Notes: generated by a model not told the origin, from the letters alone. 7,475 bases of DNA from Bacteroidales bacterium (GCA_012519525.1 JAAYQB010000153.1:1-7475); one strand, 5' to 3'; counted from the stretch's first letter, positions 1 through 7,358 are shown. Numbers and translations are program-made.

Positions 1-1119
1 GAAGAATTAAAACCTGGTATTTATACAGTTACGGTTGTTGATAAAAATAATTGCCCTGAAAAAACAAAAGATTATGAAGTAACTATTTTAGAAAATCCTA
101 TCGTATCGGTAGATAAATTAACACATGAAACATGTACGAAATCGAATGGTGCTATTAAAGTATTTACACGTAATCCTATACCGCCATTATCTTATTCATG
201 GTATTATAACAATGAGCCATTGGATATAGCTACTCCGGATGATTCAAAAACCGGATTGAAAGCAGGAAGTTATAAAGTTATAGTATTAGCCGGTAATAAT
301 CCTAATTGTGTAGATACAGTTGAAACTCATATTTTTGATCATCCTATTCCTGAAATAACTTTGGATACGAATTCGCCTGAATACTGTCATCGTTCAGATG
401 GCTATTTAGCAATATCTGTAAAAGCTTACTTTAATGATTCGGTAGATTATAATGATTCTTTAATTTACATGTGGGATCCAGGCAATGGAGATGAATATTA
501 TATTGATAGTTTACCAACGGGTACTTATACTGTAACGGTTAGCGATAGAGTTTGTGAAAATTCAGCTACTTATGATGTAGCATTTGTCGAAGGTCCTGTA
601 GCTGATTTTGTAGCTAATAGTTATAATGTAGCTACAAATATTATGTTTACATTGACAGATAATACCAAAGGTAAGCCTATTATCTGGTTGTGGGATCTTG
701 GAGATGGAACTACGGAAAGTGGTAGTGTTGCTCGAGTAACTTATTCAGAGGTAGGAGATTATTATGTTACTTTGTACGTAGAAGATGCCAATAGATGTTT
801 TGATAGTATTACTAAAAAAATACACGTTTACAAAGAACTAACGGTTTATATTCCCAATGCTTTTACACCTGGTAAAGAGGGTGAAAATCAAATCTTCAAG
901 CCAAAGATGTCTGAATATGTAGAAGAAGGTTATTTATTAGAAGTATTTGATCGTTGGGGACAAAAAGTCTTTAAAACTACTAATACGGAAGAGGGATGGG
1001 ATGGAAATATTGATGGTAAACCGGTAACATATACTACCGTTTATTCTTATCGTATAATAGCAAGAGACTTTACCGGACGGGATCATGAATATATTGGTCA
1101 TGTAACTTTAATTAAATAA
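1..1119 (+). CDS. T9SS-secreted surface protein with SprB-like repeats, PKD domain and type B C-terminal sorting domain (5'-truncated)
   Basis: The frame is open from base 1, so the gene starts outside the window; 372 C-terminal residues are visible. The TTG at 220 is an internal leucine codon, not a start. SprB-like repeat ends recur at about 84-residue spacing: LKPGIYTVTVVDKNNC (residues 3-18), LKAGSYKVIVLAGNNPNC (86-103) and LPTGTYTVTVSDRVC (171-185). A PKD domain follows (about 201-277; core WDLGDGT, later YSEVGDYYVTLYVED). The last 90 or so residues (about 281-372) form the gliding-motility-associated C-terminal domain, with IPNAFTP, FDRWGQKVFKT and GWDG. Family knowledge: this domain directs export by the type IX secretion system and surface attachment, and SprB-type repeats occur in adhesins of gliding and host-associated Bacteroidota. 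Oddity: the usual NGDGxND after PNAFTP is replaced by GKEGEN. The role as a surface adhesin is inference; the secretion class is well supported. Confidence 0.9.
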   Translation, partial: EELKPGIYTVTVVDKNNCPEKTKDYEVTILENPIVSVDKLTHETCTKSNGAIKVFTRNPIPPLSYSWYYNNEPLDIATPDDSKTGLKAGSYKVIVLAGNNPNCVDTVETHIFDHPIPEITLDTNSPEYCHRSDGYLAISVKAYFNDSVDYNDSLIYMWDPGNGDEYYIDSLPTGTYTVTVSDRVCENSATYDVAFVEGPVADFVANSYNVATNIMFTLTDNTKGKPIIWLWDLGDGTTESGSVARVTYSEVGDYYVTLYVEDANRCFDSITKKIHVYKELTVYIPNAFTPGKEGENQIFKPKMSEYVEEGYLLEVFDRWGQKVFKTTNTEEGWDGNIDGKPVTYTTVYSYRIIARDFTGRDHEYIGHVTLIK

Positions 1120-1142
1120 ATTATTGTAAAAAATGCTACAAT

Positions 1143-1182
1143 AAGAGAGAGACATTGTATATGATCTCTCTCTTTTGTTTTT
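1143..1182 (+). terminator. Intrinsic terminator after the SprB-like gene
   Basis: A perfect 10-bp stem, AAGAGAGAGA (1143-1152) with TCTCTCTCTT (1165-1174), encloses a 12-nt loop. Three further pairs (CAT with ATG) are possible inside it past one bulged A. It is followed at once by TTTTGTTTTT. It lies 24 bp after the TAA of the upstream gene, on the coding strand. The hairpin and T-tract indicate rho-independent termination and separate this gene from the next + strand run. Confidence 0.85.
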
Positions 1183-1238
1183 ATAACATTGGTTAATAAG
1201 AATTATTTTATTTATTTAAACAATAAGAATGCTGTTTT

Positions 1239-1258
1239 TACATTAATATTTTAATGTA
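1239..1258. promoter_or_regulatory. AT-only inverted repeat just upstream of the 1273 gene
   Basis: TACATTAA (1239-1246) and TTAATGTA (1251-1258) form perfect 8-bp arms around TATT, ending 14 bp before the ATG at 1273. The site could be an operator or a weak leader hairpin, but in AT-rich DNA it may be chance. I could not identify a convincing Bacteroidota promoter (TTTG ... TAnnTTTG) with good spacing in the 1120-1272 gap. The nearest match, TATTGCTTTG at 1257-1266, has the wrong internal spacing. Confidence 0.3.
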
Positions 1259-1272
1259 TTGCTTTGTATAAT

Positions 1273-3843
1273 ATGAAACAATTCTATCTGTTTGTTCTTC
1301 TTACTTTTTTTTCTGTGTATGTATATGCCACACATGAACGGGCAGGAGAGATTGTATATGAGCATGTTGGAGGACTGACCTATAAAATTACTCTTATTAC
1401 TTACACTTATAGTCCAAGTCCGGCCGATAGGGATGAATTGGAAGTGTTATGGGGTGATGGGACTTCTAATATGCTCAAAAGGACATCAAAAATAAATATG
1501 GGAAATGAAGTGCAAAAAAATGTATATATAGGAACTCATACTTATCCTGCAATGGGTTCTTATATTATATCAATGGAAGATCCTAATCGTAATCAAGGAA
1601 TTATTAATGTTCCAAATTCTGTTGATATTCCGTTTTATATAGAATCGGAGTTAATTATTAATCCATTTTTTAATTATAACAATTCTCCCGTACTTGAAAA
1701 TCCCCCTATTGATATTGGTTGTGTAGGCAAGCCATTTTATCATAATCCGGGAGCAGTTGATTTGGACGGAGATAGCTTAGTGTATTCTTTAGTGAAGTGT
1801 AGAGGTTATAATGGACAAGATATACCGGGCTATACAATGCCATCGGCATCTAATAGTATTGGTATTAATGCAAAAACGGGTGATTTTTATTGGGATTCTC
1901 CTATATTACAAGGTGAGTATAACATAGCTATTTTAATAGAAGAGTATAGATATGGTGTGAAAGTAGGTTCTGTTGTACGTGATATGCAAATTATTATTAT
2001 GGCGTGTGATAATAATCCACCTATAATAGAAACGATTATGGATACTTGTATTAATGCAGGTGATGTTCTTTCGTTTAAAGTACTTGCGAGAGATGTTGAT
2101 TTTGCACAAATAGTTACTTTAACAGCTACGAGTTCTATTTTTCATTTGCAAGATTCTTTGGCTCATTTTAATCAGCCTATATCAGGTAGAGACTCGGTTT
2201 ATACTTATTTTACATGGTATACTAACTGCAATCATATTCAAAAACAACCTTATACTATTGTTTTTAAAGCCAAGGATAATGGAGCTCCTGTTAGTTTGGT
2301 AAGTATTAAAACTGTAAGCGTACAGGTGGTTGCTCCCGCACCAAAAAACGTACAAATTGCATCGTTTGAAAAGACAGCTATTCTATCTTGGGATTCTACT
2401 TGTAGTAATGCTGCCGGATATAAAATATATCGTAGAGAAGGAAGGTCGGGCTTTGTGCCTTCGCATTGCGAAACAGGTGTTCCCGCTTATACTGCATATA
2501 AGTTAATAGGACAAAATAAGTCGCAAAGCAATACGGTTTTTGTGGATGATAATAAAGGTTTAGGCTTAAACCATGGAATAGAATACTGCTATCTCGTAGT
2601 AGCTTATTATGAGGATGATGCAGAAAGTTATGCCTCGCAAGAAGTGTGTGTGATGATAGAAAAATATCTTCCTGTAATTACAAATGTGAGTGTGGAAAAA
2701 ACGGATTTAAAAAATGGGAAAATATTCTTAAAGTGGATATTGCCAACAAATATAGACTCAGTACAGTATCCCGGTCCTTATTCTTTATCATTAAAACGTT
2801 CAAAAAATGATTCGTCAAATTTTGTAACAATACATAGTTTTTCCGGATTTAACGATACAACTTATTTAGATACGTTATTAAACACCAAGGAAAATAAGTA
2901 TTATTATCAATTAGGAATGTATAATAATACAAGTTCACCGTTTTTAATAGATTATTCAGATAGGGCATCTTCTGTTTTTTTAACAATTGATTCAACAGAT
3001 CAAGCATTGTTGTTGTCGTGGGAAGAAGATGTTCCATGGCACAATCCATTTTATACTATTTTTAGATTGAATGAACAAACTTTAACTTTTGATTCTATAG
3101 GAATAACTAATCAATCTTATTATAAAGATGAAAATTTAATAAATGGCAGTGAATATTGTTACTATATTCGTTCTATAGGTTATTACGATGATACAACTAT
3201 TGTAAGACCGCTTTATAATAAATCTCAAATACAATGTGCAATACCGTATGATAATGTGGCACCTTGTACTCCTGTTTTAAAAGGAGAAACAGATTGTTAT
3301 AACATAGAATTAGAATGGTATCTGCCAAATGATACTTGTTTGGAAGATATAGTTAAATACTATATTTATTATACGAATAATATAAATGAGGATTATCGTA
3401 TTTTAGATACTATACACGACAAATACCAACAAAATCATATAATGAAAAACTTAAAATCAATAGTAGGATGTTTTACTATTGTAGCTGTTGACACTATTGA
3501 AAATCAAAGTAAGTTTAGCAATAAAATATGTTTTGATATAGATTTATGTAATCCCTATCGTTTACCTAATATTTTTTCTCCCAATGGAGATGGTGTAAAC
3601 GATGTGTTTATGCCATTTCAACCCTATGAAATGGTTGAAAGCGTCAATATGCGTATTTATAATCGATGGGGTAATTTAGTTTTTAAAACAAATAATCCTG
3701 ATATTCTTTGGGATGGAACAAATCAAAGTAATAATAAAAAGTGTGTAGACGGAGTTTATTATTATGCGTGTGATGTAAAAGAATACACTCTTTATGGTCT
3801 GCGTACACGATTTTTACAGGGAAGTATAACAATAGTCAGATAA
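1273..3843 (+). CDS. Secreted multi-domain protein: THxRAGEI N-terminus, fibronectin-III-like domains, T9SS type B C-terminal domain
   Basis: The ATG at 1273 is preferred over the in-frame TTG at 1264 because it begins directly with a signal peptide (residues 1-19, cleavage after VYVYA), giving 856 residues. The mature protein opens with THERAGEI, a conserved start in many Bacteroidota exoproteins that carry this sorting domain. Residues about 20-115 form that N-terminal region. GAVDLDGDSLVYSL (160-173) is cadherin/Ig-like. From about 355 to 757 there appear to be three to four fibronectin-III-like domains (for example APKNVQIASFEKTAILSW...YKIYRR and later ALLLSW...YYIRSIGYYDD). Residues 764-856 are a canonical gliding-motility-associated C-terminal domain (LPNIFSPNGDGVNDVF, IYNRWGNLVFKT, LWDG, DGVYYY), the T9SS type B export signal. 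About 19 cysteines suggest disulfides in an extracytoplasmic protein. No enzymatic motif was seen; an adhesive or structural role is inference. It leads a likely operon with the riboflavin synthase gene 19 bp downstream. Confidence 0.92.
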   Translation: MKQFYLFVLLTFFSVYVYATHERAGEIVYEHVGGLTYKITLITYTYSPSPADRDELEVLWGDGTSNMLKRTSKINMGNEVQKNVYIGTHTYPAMGSYIISMEDPNRNQGIINVPNSVDIPFYIESELIINPFFNYNNSPVLENPPIDIGCVGKPFYHNPGAVDLDGDSLVYSLVKCRGYNGQDIPGYTMPSASNSIGINAKTGDFYWDSPILQGEYNIAILIEEYRYGVKVGSVVRDMQIIIMACDNNPPIIETIMDTCINAGDVLSFKVLARDVDFAQIVTLTATSSIFHLQDSLAHFNQPISGRDSVYTYFTWYTNCNHIQKQPYTIVFKAKDNGAPVSLVSIKTVSVQVVAPAPKNVQIASFEKTAILSWDSTCSNAAGYKIYRREGRSGFVPSHCETGVPAYTAYKLIGQNKSQSNTVFVDDNKGLGLNHGIEYCYLVVAYYEDDAESYASQEVCVMIEKYLPVITNVSVEKTDLKNGKIFLKWILPTNIDSVQYPGPYSLSLKRSKNDSSNFVTIHSFSGFNDTTYLDTLLNTKENKYYYQLGMYNNTSSPFLIDYSDRASSVFLTIDSTDQALLLSWEEDVPWHNPFYTIFRLNEQTLTFDSIGITNQSYYKDENLINGSEYCYYIRSIGYYDDTTIVRPLYNKSQIQCAIPYDNVAPCTPVLKGETDCYNIELEWYLPNDTCLEDIVKYYIYYTNNINEDYRILDTIHDKYQQNHIMKNLKSIVGCFTIVAVDTIENQSKFSNKICFDIDLCNPYRLPNIFSPNGDGVNDVFMPFQPYEMVESVNMRIYNRWGNLVFKTNNPDILWDGTNQSNNKKCVDGVYYYACDVKEYTLYGLRTRFLQGSITIVR

Positions 3844-3862
3844 AAATAAAATATAAATAATT

Positions 3863-4474
3863 ATGTTTACAGGAATTGTTGAAAAAACAGGTAAGGTAGT
3901 TGATATTATTCGTGAAAATACCAATGTGCATTTTGTGATAGAGGTAGATTTTGCTCATGAACTTAAAATAGACCAAAGTATGAGTCATGATGGTTGCTGT
4001 TTAACGATAGTGAAAATAGACAAAGAAAAAAATCAATATGTTGTAACAGCCATGCAGGAAACCTTAATCAAAACGAATTTGGGAACATGGAATATCGGTT
4101 ATGAAGTGAATTTAGAGCGTAGTATGAAAATGGATGGACGTTTTGATGGGCATATCGTACAAGGGCATGTTGATCAAACGGCACGCTGCATAAAGGTTGT
4201 TGATGAAAACGGAAGTTGGAGATATTATTTTGAATACGACCCTCAAGAAAATAATATCACTGTTCCCAAAGGTTCTATTTCGGTTAATGGTGTAAGTTTG
4301 ACGGTTGTGGATTCGGAAAAAGGAATGTTTTCAGTTGCTATTATCCCTTATACTTATGAAGTTACTAATTTCCGTAATTTTAAAGTAGGAACCATTGTGA
4401 ATATAGAATTCGATGTGTTTGGTAAATACGTTGCTCGTTTATTAGAGCAATATTTTGAAAATGAAAAGAAGTAA
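3863..4474 (+). CDS. ribE: Riboflavin synthase, alpha chain
   Basis: The enzyme dismutates two molecules of 6,7-dimethyl-8-ribityllumazine to riboflavin and 5-amino-6-ribitylamino-uracil, the last step of riboflavin synthesis, in the cytoplasm. The protein has 203 residues, the normal length, and starts with the hallmark MFTGIVEKTG. It shows the two tandem lumazine-binding halves: SMSHDGCCLTIV (39-50) in the first and GSISVNGVSLTVVD (137-150) in the second. RSMKMDGRFDGHIVQGHVD (86-104) joins them, and FDVFGKYVARLL (183-194) forms the C-terminal trimerisation-helix region. Phe2, Ser145 and Asp184 sit where ligand-contacting residues lie in characterised enzymes, judged by motif. The usual IPHTxExTN is IPYTYEVTN here, a mild variation. 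No other riboflavin gene is adjacent; the neighbours are 19 bp upstream and 14 bp downstream. The leader is A/T-rich without a Shine-Dalgarno, as is common in Bacteroidota, and no FMN riboswitch is seen. Confidence 0.96.
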   Translation: MFTGIVEKTGKVVDIIRENTNVHFVIEVDFAHELKIDQSMSHDGCCLTIVKIDKEKNQYVVTAMQETLIKTNLGTWNIGYEVNLERSMKMDGRFDGHIVQGHVDQTARCIKVVDENGSWRYYFEYDPQENNITVPKGSISVNGVSLTVVDSEKGMFSVAIIPYTYEVTNFRNFKVGTIVNIEFDVFGKYVARLLEQYFENEKK

Positions 4475-4488
4475 TAAAAACAATAGCT

Positions 4489-6039
4489 ATGAGCAATGCC
4501 ATAAATTTTACAGCAAAAGATATACAACAGATAGAGCAGCTTGGTTTATCTGTTGACGAAGTAAAGAATCAAATAAGTATTATCACTAAAGGTAATTGTT
4601 TTGTGCACGTTACTGCACCTGCGACTTCGTCTAAAGGTATAAAAGTATTGACTAAAGAAGAACTTAATCAATATATAGTTGCTTTTGACAAAGAAATTAC
4701 AGATAAAAAGTTGTTAAAGTTTGTTCCTGCTTCGGGGGCAGCTACTCGCATGTTTAAAGATATTTTTAATTTTTACGAAAAACACACACCTCAATCAAAT
4801 GAGACAGTCTCTTTTTTAAAGCAAGGTTTTTTGTTAATAAAAAACTTAGATAAATTTGCTTTTTATCAGCCATTAAAACAATCGCTTGCTGAAAAAAACA
4901 TTAATATAGAAAAACTATTAAATGAAAGAGATTATAAGCCGATAGTTCAAGATTTATTGTTTAAAGAGGGCTTAAACTATGCTTCTTTACCGAAAGGTGT
5001 ATTGATATTTCATCAATATGCACAAGAATTGCGAACGGCTTTTGAAGAGCATTTGGTAGAAGGAAGTTTATATGCTAAAAACACTGACAATAAAGTGTAC
5101 TTGCACTTTACCATATCGCCCGAACATACTGATTTATTTAATCGTTTATCAAGTAGAGTAGTTGAAACTTACGAAAAACGATTCAAGGTAAATTATAGCA
5201 TCGATTTTTCTTACCAGTCGCTTAGGAGTAATACAATTGCATTAACGGAAGATAATCAATTGTTTAGGAATGAAGATGGAAGTTTGGAATTTCGTCCGGG
5301 AGGGCATGGAAGTTTATTGGAAAATTTATCAAGTTTGGAGGCAGATGTTATTTTTATTAAAAACATTGATAATGTTACCACCGATGAAAGGAAAGATGAC
5401 ACCATTGTATATAAAAAAGTACTAACAGTTTTGCTATTACAATTACAACGGCAATGCTTTAAGTATTTACAAGCTATAGAAAATAAAACTATGACAACAG
5501 AAGAATTGCTTGATGCGGATGCGTTTATACAGAAGGATTTGCAGATTTTGTTGTCTGAAAATTATCATAATTTAAATAAAGACTCAAAACAAAACATATT
5601 ATTTGATATGCTAAATCGTCCTATTCGGGTTTGCGGTATGGTAAAGCGAGAAGATGAGCCGGGAGGGGGACCATTTTGGACTCAAGATACGAATGGGAAA
5701 ACATCACTTCAAATAGTAGAAACTTCTGAAATAAATTTAAACGATAGCAGTCAATTACAAATATTAGAAAATTCCGAATATTTCAATCCTGTTGATTTAG
5801 TGTGTGGAATAAAAAATTATAAAGGAGAAAAATTTAATTTATTAAAATACACAGATAAAAGTCGTTATTTTATTTCATTAAAATCGAAAAATGGCAAGAA
5901 TTTAAAATCACTCGAACATCCCGGTTTATGGAATGGTGCTATGTCGGATTGGATAACTCTTTTTGTTGCAGTTCCTTTATCTACATTTACACCCGTCAAA
6001 ACCGTTAATGATTTGTTGAGAAAAGAACATTTAGTGTAA
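4489..6039 (+). CDS. DUF4301 family protein, possible UDP-sugar pyrophosphorylase-like nucleotidyltransferase
   Basis: This is a 516-residue protein with no signal peptide, presumably cytoplasmic. Recalled family features place it in DUF4301, a Bacteroidota family of about this length: an N-terminal FTAKDIQQIEQLGLSVDEV, the block KFVPASGAATRMFKDIF (77-93), FRPGGHGSLLENL (268-280) and EPGGGPFW (390-397). No biochemical function is known to me. The motif order resembles UDP-glucose/UDP-sugar pyrophosphorylases: a glycine-rich loop ending in TRMFK (79-90), PGGHG (270-274) like PPGHGD, IKNIDNV (290-296) like the VxNxDNL motif, GG followed by NGKTSLQIVETSEI (402-415) like the KGGxL...LLExxQ block, YFNPVDLVCGI (431-441) like FNTNN, and FTPVKTVNDLL (500-510) like RFLPVKxxxDLL. 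The nucleotidyltransferase role is therefore inference from motifs. It starts 14 bp after ribE and is probably co-transcribed with it. It is intact, and no frameshift was seen. Confidence 0.88.
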   Translation: MSNAINFTAKDIQQIEQLGLSVDEVKNQISIITKGNCFVHVTAPATSSKGIKVLTKEELNQYIVAFDKEITDKKLLKFVPASGAATRMFKDIFNFYEKHTPQSNETVSFLKQGFLLIKNLDKFAFYQPLKQSLAEKNINIEKLLNERDYKPIVQDLLFKEGLNYASLPKGVLIFHQYAQELRTAFEEHLVEGSLYAKNTDNKVYLHFTISPEHTDLFNRLSSRVVETYEKRFKVNYSIDFSYQSLRSNTIALTEDNQLFRNEDGSLEFRPGGHGSLLENLSSLEADVIFIKNIDNVTTDERKDDTIVYKKVLTVLLLQLQRQCFKYLQAIENKTMTTEELLDADAFIQKDLQILLSENYHNLNKDSKQNILFDMLNRPIRVCGMVKREDEPGGGPFWTQDTNGKTSLQIVETSEINLNDSSQLQILENSEYFNPVDLVCGIKNYKGEKFNLLKYTDKSRYFISLKSKNGKNLKSLEHPGLWNGAMSDWITLFVAVPLSTFTPVKTVNDLLRKEHLV

Positions 6040-6064
6040 GAGATTGTTTAGCAGATGTAAGGGG

Positions 6065-6112
6065 TTAGTCTGTAGTTAAATTTCACCTAATACTTTAGAC
6101 TAAATTTATTCT
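6065..6112 (+). terminator. Possible terminator between the convergent DUF4301 and OmpA genes
   Basis: A perfect 7-bp inverted repeat, TTAGTCT (6065-6071) and AGACTAA (6097-6103), has a 25-nt spacer. After one G·T wobble and one mismatch the stem can extend by AGT/ACT. On the + strand it is followed by a loosely T-rich stretch (ATTTATTCTTTTG) that enters the 3' end of the OmpA gene. On the - strand there is no T-tract after the hairpin. It is best read as a weak terminator for the + strand run. Confidence 0.4.
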
Positions 6113-6807
6113 TTTGTTATTGTTACAACCGTTCTACGGTTTTGCTGTCTTCCTTTTTCGTCATCGTTGCTTGCAATGGGTTGTGTATCGCCATAACCTT
6201 TTATAGTTATTCTTTTTTCGTTGATACCTTTACTGACAAGATAATTTTTTACGGCTTTTGCTCTGTTTAGTGAAAGTGTAAGATTAGATTCGGCAGAGCC
6301 TATATTATCCGTATGTCCGCCGATTTCGATTTCGTAACCGGGTTTGATTTTCAATAATTCGACTAGATTATTTAAAGATTTATAAGATTCGGGACGCAGA
6401 GTTGATTTGTTAGTGTCGAAAAAAACGTCTTCTAATGTATAGGTTTTTGGAGGATTATAGCTGATATTGAGTTGATAAGTGAAAATGCCTTTTTTATCAG
6501 GAATTGGCATTTCATCATATTTAGTATTACCTCCGATAGTTTTATATATGATAGTATAGGTGTCTCCTTCGGGAATAAGTAGCGAAACTTTTCCTTTGCT
6601 ATCCGTAATTCCTGTAAACGATTTTTTTGTTTTTTGCCCAATTAGAGAGATACTTTCGCCTGCACGGGGATTGCCTTCCATACTACTTACACTCACGTGT
6701 AATAGGGCATGGGTTTCTGTGGCTTCTAAAGGTTGAGATTGACCATTGAAGTACATTGAAAATAATAAGAGGTAAATGATAATAGGTGTAATTTTCTTTT
6801 CTAACAT
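6106..6807 (-). CDS. OmpA-family envelope protein with N-terminal Ig-like domain
   Basis: The protein has 233 residues. An N-terminal hydrophobic segment (about 7-20, ending YFNGQSQ) looks like a Sec signal peptide; there is no lipobox cysteine. Residues about 33-115 form a small beta-rich, carboxypeptidase-regulatory/SpaA-like region (TDSKGKVSLLIPEGDTYTI). Residues about 122-231 are an OmpA C-terminal peptidoglycan-binding domain: DVFFDTNKSTL (127-137), GHTDNIG (164-170), NLTLSLNRAKAVKNYL (175-190), ITIKGYGDTQPIASN (200-214) and GRQQNRRT (219-226). Asp167 and Arg182 match the pair that contacts the diaminopimelate of peptidoglycan in studied OmpA proteins. No beta-barrel is present, so it is probably a periplasmic cell-wall anchor. 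Its ATG lies 2 nt after the stop of the WG-repeat gene, so translation was probably coupled. That upstream gene is broken by an IS, which may reduce expression. It converges with the DUF4301 gene. Confidence 0.9.
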   Translation of the reverse strand: MLEKKITPIIIYLLLFSMYFNGQSQPLEATETHALLHVSVSSMEGNPRAGESISLIGQKTKKSFTGITDSKGKVSLLIPEGDTYTIIYKTIGGNTKYDEMPIPDKKGIFTYQLNISYNPPKTYTLEDVFFDTNKSTLRPESYKSLNNLVELLKIKPGYEIEIGGHTDNIGSAESNLTLSLNRAKAVKNYLVSKGINEKRITIKGYGDTQPIASNDDEKGRQQNRRTVVTITKE

Positions 6808-6809
6808 TT

Positions 6810-7358
6810 TTATTTCTTTTTTATAACCGTATTTCCGTCTTCATCGATAAAAGTTTTTTTATTATTTATGGATACTTCTGCCCAAAAAGGATGTTTTTCT
6901 CCATAATTTCCAATACTATCGTATATGGGTGCTACAACTTCTTTTCCATTTAAATCAATAAAACCGTATTTATTATTAAGTTTTACTAATGCCCATTCCT
7001 TATGGTTATTGCTATTAAATTTGTATATTTTATCGTAGCGTGGTTTTACCACTTCTTGTCCCAAGGTATCTATAAAACCATAGCGATTATTAAGTTTTAC
7101 TAATGCCCAATTAGATTGATATTCACTGTAATTATAGATTTTGTCGTAAATACAAGGAACTATTTCTTTTCCTTTTTCGTTGATAAAGCCATATTTGTTT
7201 TTTAACTTGATTTTTACCCAATCTACTATTTTATTTTTACATCTATATAAATCATCGTATTTAGGAGCAACAACTTCTTCTCCTTTTTCATTGATAAAGC
7301 CGTATTTATTGTTTAGTTTTACTTCTGCCCATCCATAGCGGTAATAGTTAAAGTATAA
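6810..7358 (-). pseudogene. WG-repeat protein, 5' part removed by an IS insertion
   Basis: Reading the - strand from 7358 to the TAA at 6810 gives 182 residues made entirely of WG-type repeats. Typical units are WAEVKLNNKYGFINEKGEE followed by VVAPKYDDLY. Frame and homology run uninterrupted upstream of the TTG at 7064, which is an internal leucine (YGFIDTLGQEVV), so 7064 is not the real start. There is no in-frame ATG anywhere in the fragment. At about 7358/7359 repeat similarity stops (the next codons read P-G-R-K) and the frame hits TAA at 7371-7373, inside the IS end. The start, any signal peptide and the earlier repeats must lie beyond the IS, outside the window. WG repeats are a known beta-rich repeat family without a defined activity. 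The fragment ends 2 nt before the OmpA gene, which indicates one operon. The alternative of a new downstream start at a TTG seems unlikely. Confidence 0.82.
6813..7358 (-). repeat. Five tandem WG repeats of about 37 residues (about 111 bp)
   Basis: In coding order the units are 7358-7251 (36 residues, first part missing), 7250-7140 (37), 7139-7029 (37), 7028-6915 (38) and 6914-6813 (34, degenerate last unit ending KKK). Consensus features are an aromatic run (IYNY), then W-A-x-V-K-L-N-N-K-Y-G-F-I, then G-K-E-V-V-A-P and Y-D. The units are also similar at DNA level: 24 bases are identical at 6972-6995 and 7086-7109, and 7171-7195 closely matches 7282-7306. This suggests recent internal duplication. 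Confidence 0.88.

Noticed and set aside
220..222. TTG as start of the first coding region
   Set aside because: The frame is open to base 1 and encodes a complete-looking SprB-type repeat upstream, so this is an internal leucine.
1264..1266. TTG start for the 856-residue exoprotein
   Set aside because: The ATG nine bases later gives a clean signal peptide (MKQFYLF...); the extra three residues add nothing.
2849..3049. 66-residue - strand open frame
   Set aside because: It lies wholly within the exoprotein gene on the opposite strand and has no recognisable domain.
3844..3862. FMN riboswitch or own promoter before ribE
   Set aside because: Only 19 A/T-rich bases separate the genes, far too few for a riboswitch, and no promoter motif was found.
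6432..6641. 69-residue - strand open frame
   Set aside because: It overlaps the OmpA-domain gene in another frame; low-complexity lysine-rich translation with no family features.
7062..7064. TTG as start of an 84-residue WG protein
   Set aside because: The same frame continues upstream with three more WG repeats, so the short version is an artefact of the gene being broken at 7358.
6813..7358. CRISPR-like array
   Set aside because: The periodic DNA repeats are coding WG repeats in one frame with diverged units, not short palindromic repeats with unique spacers.
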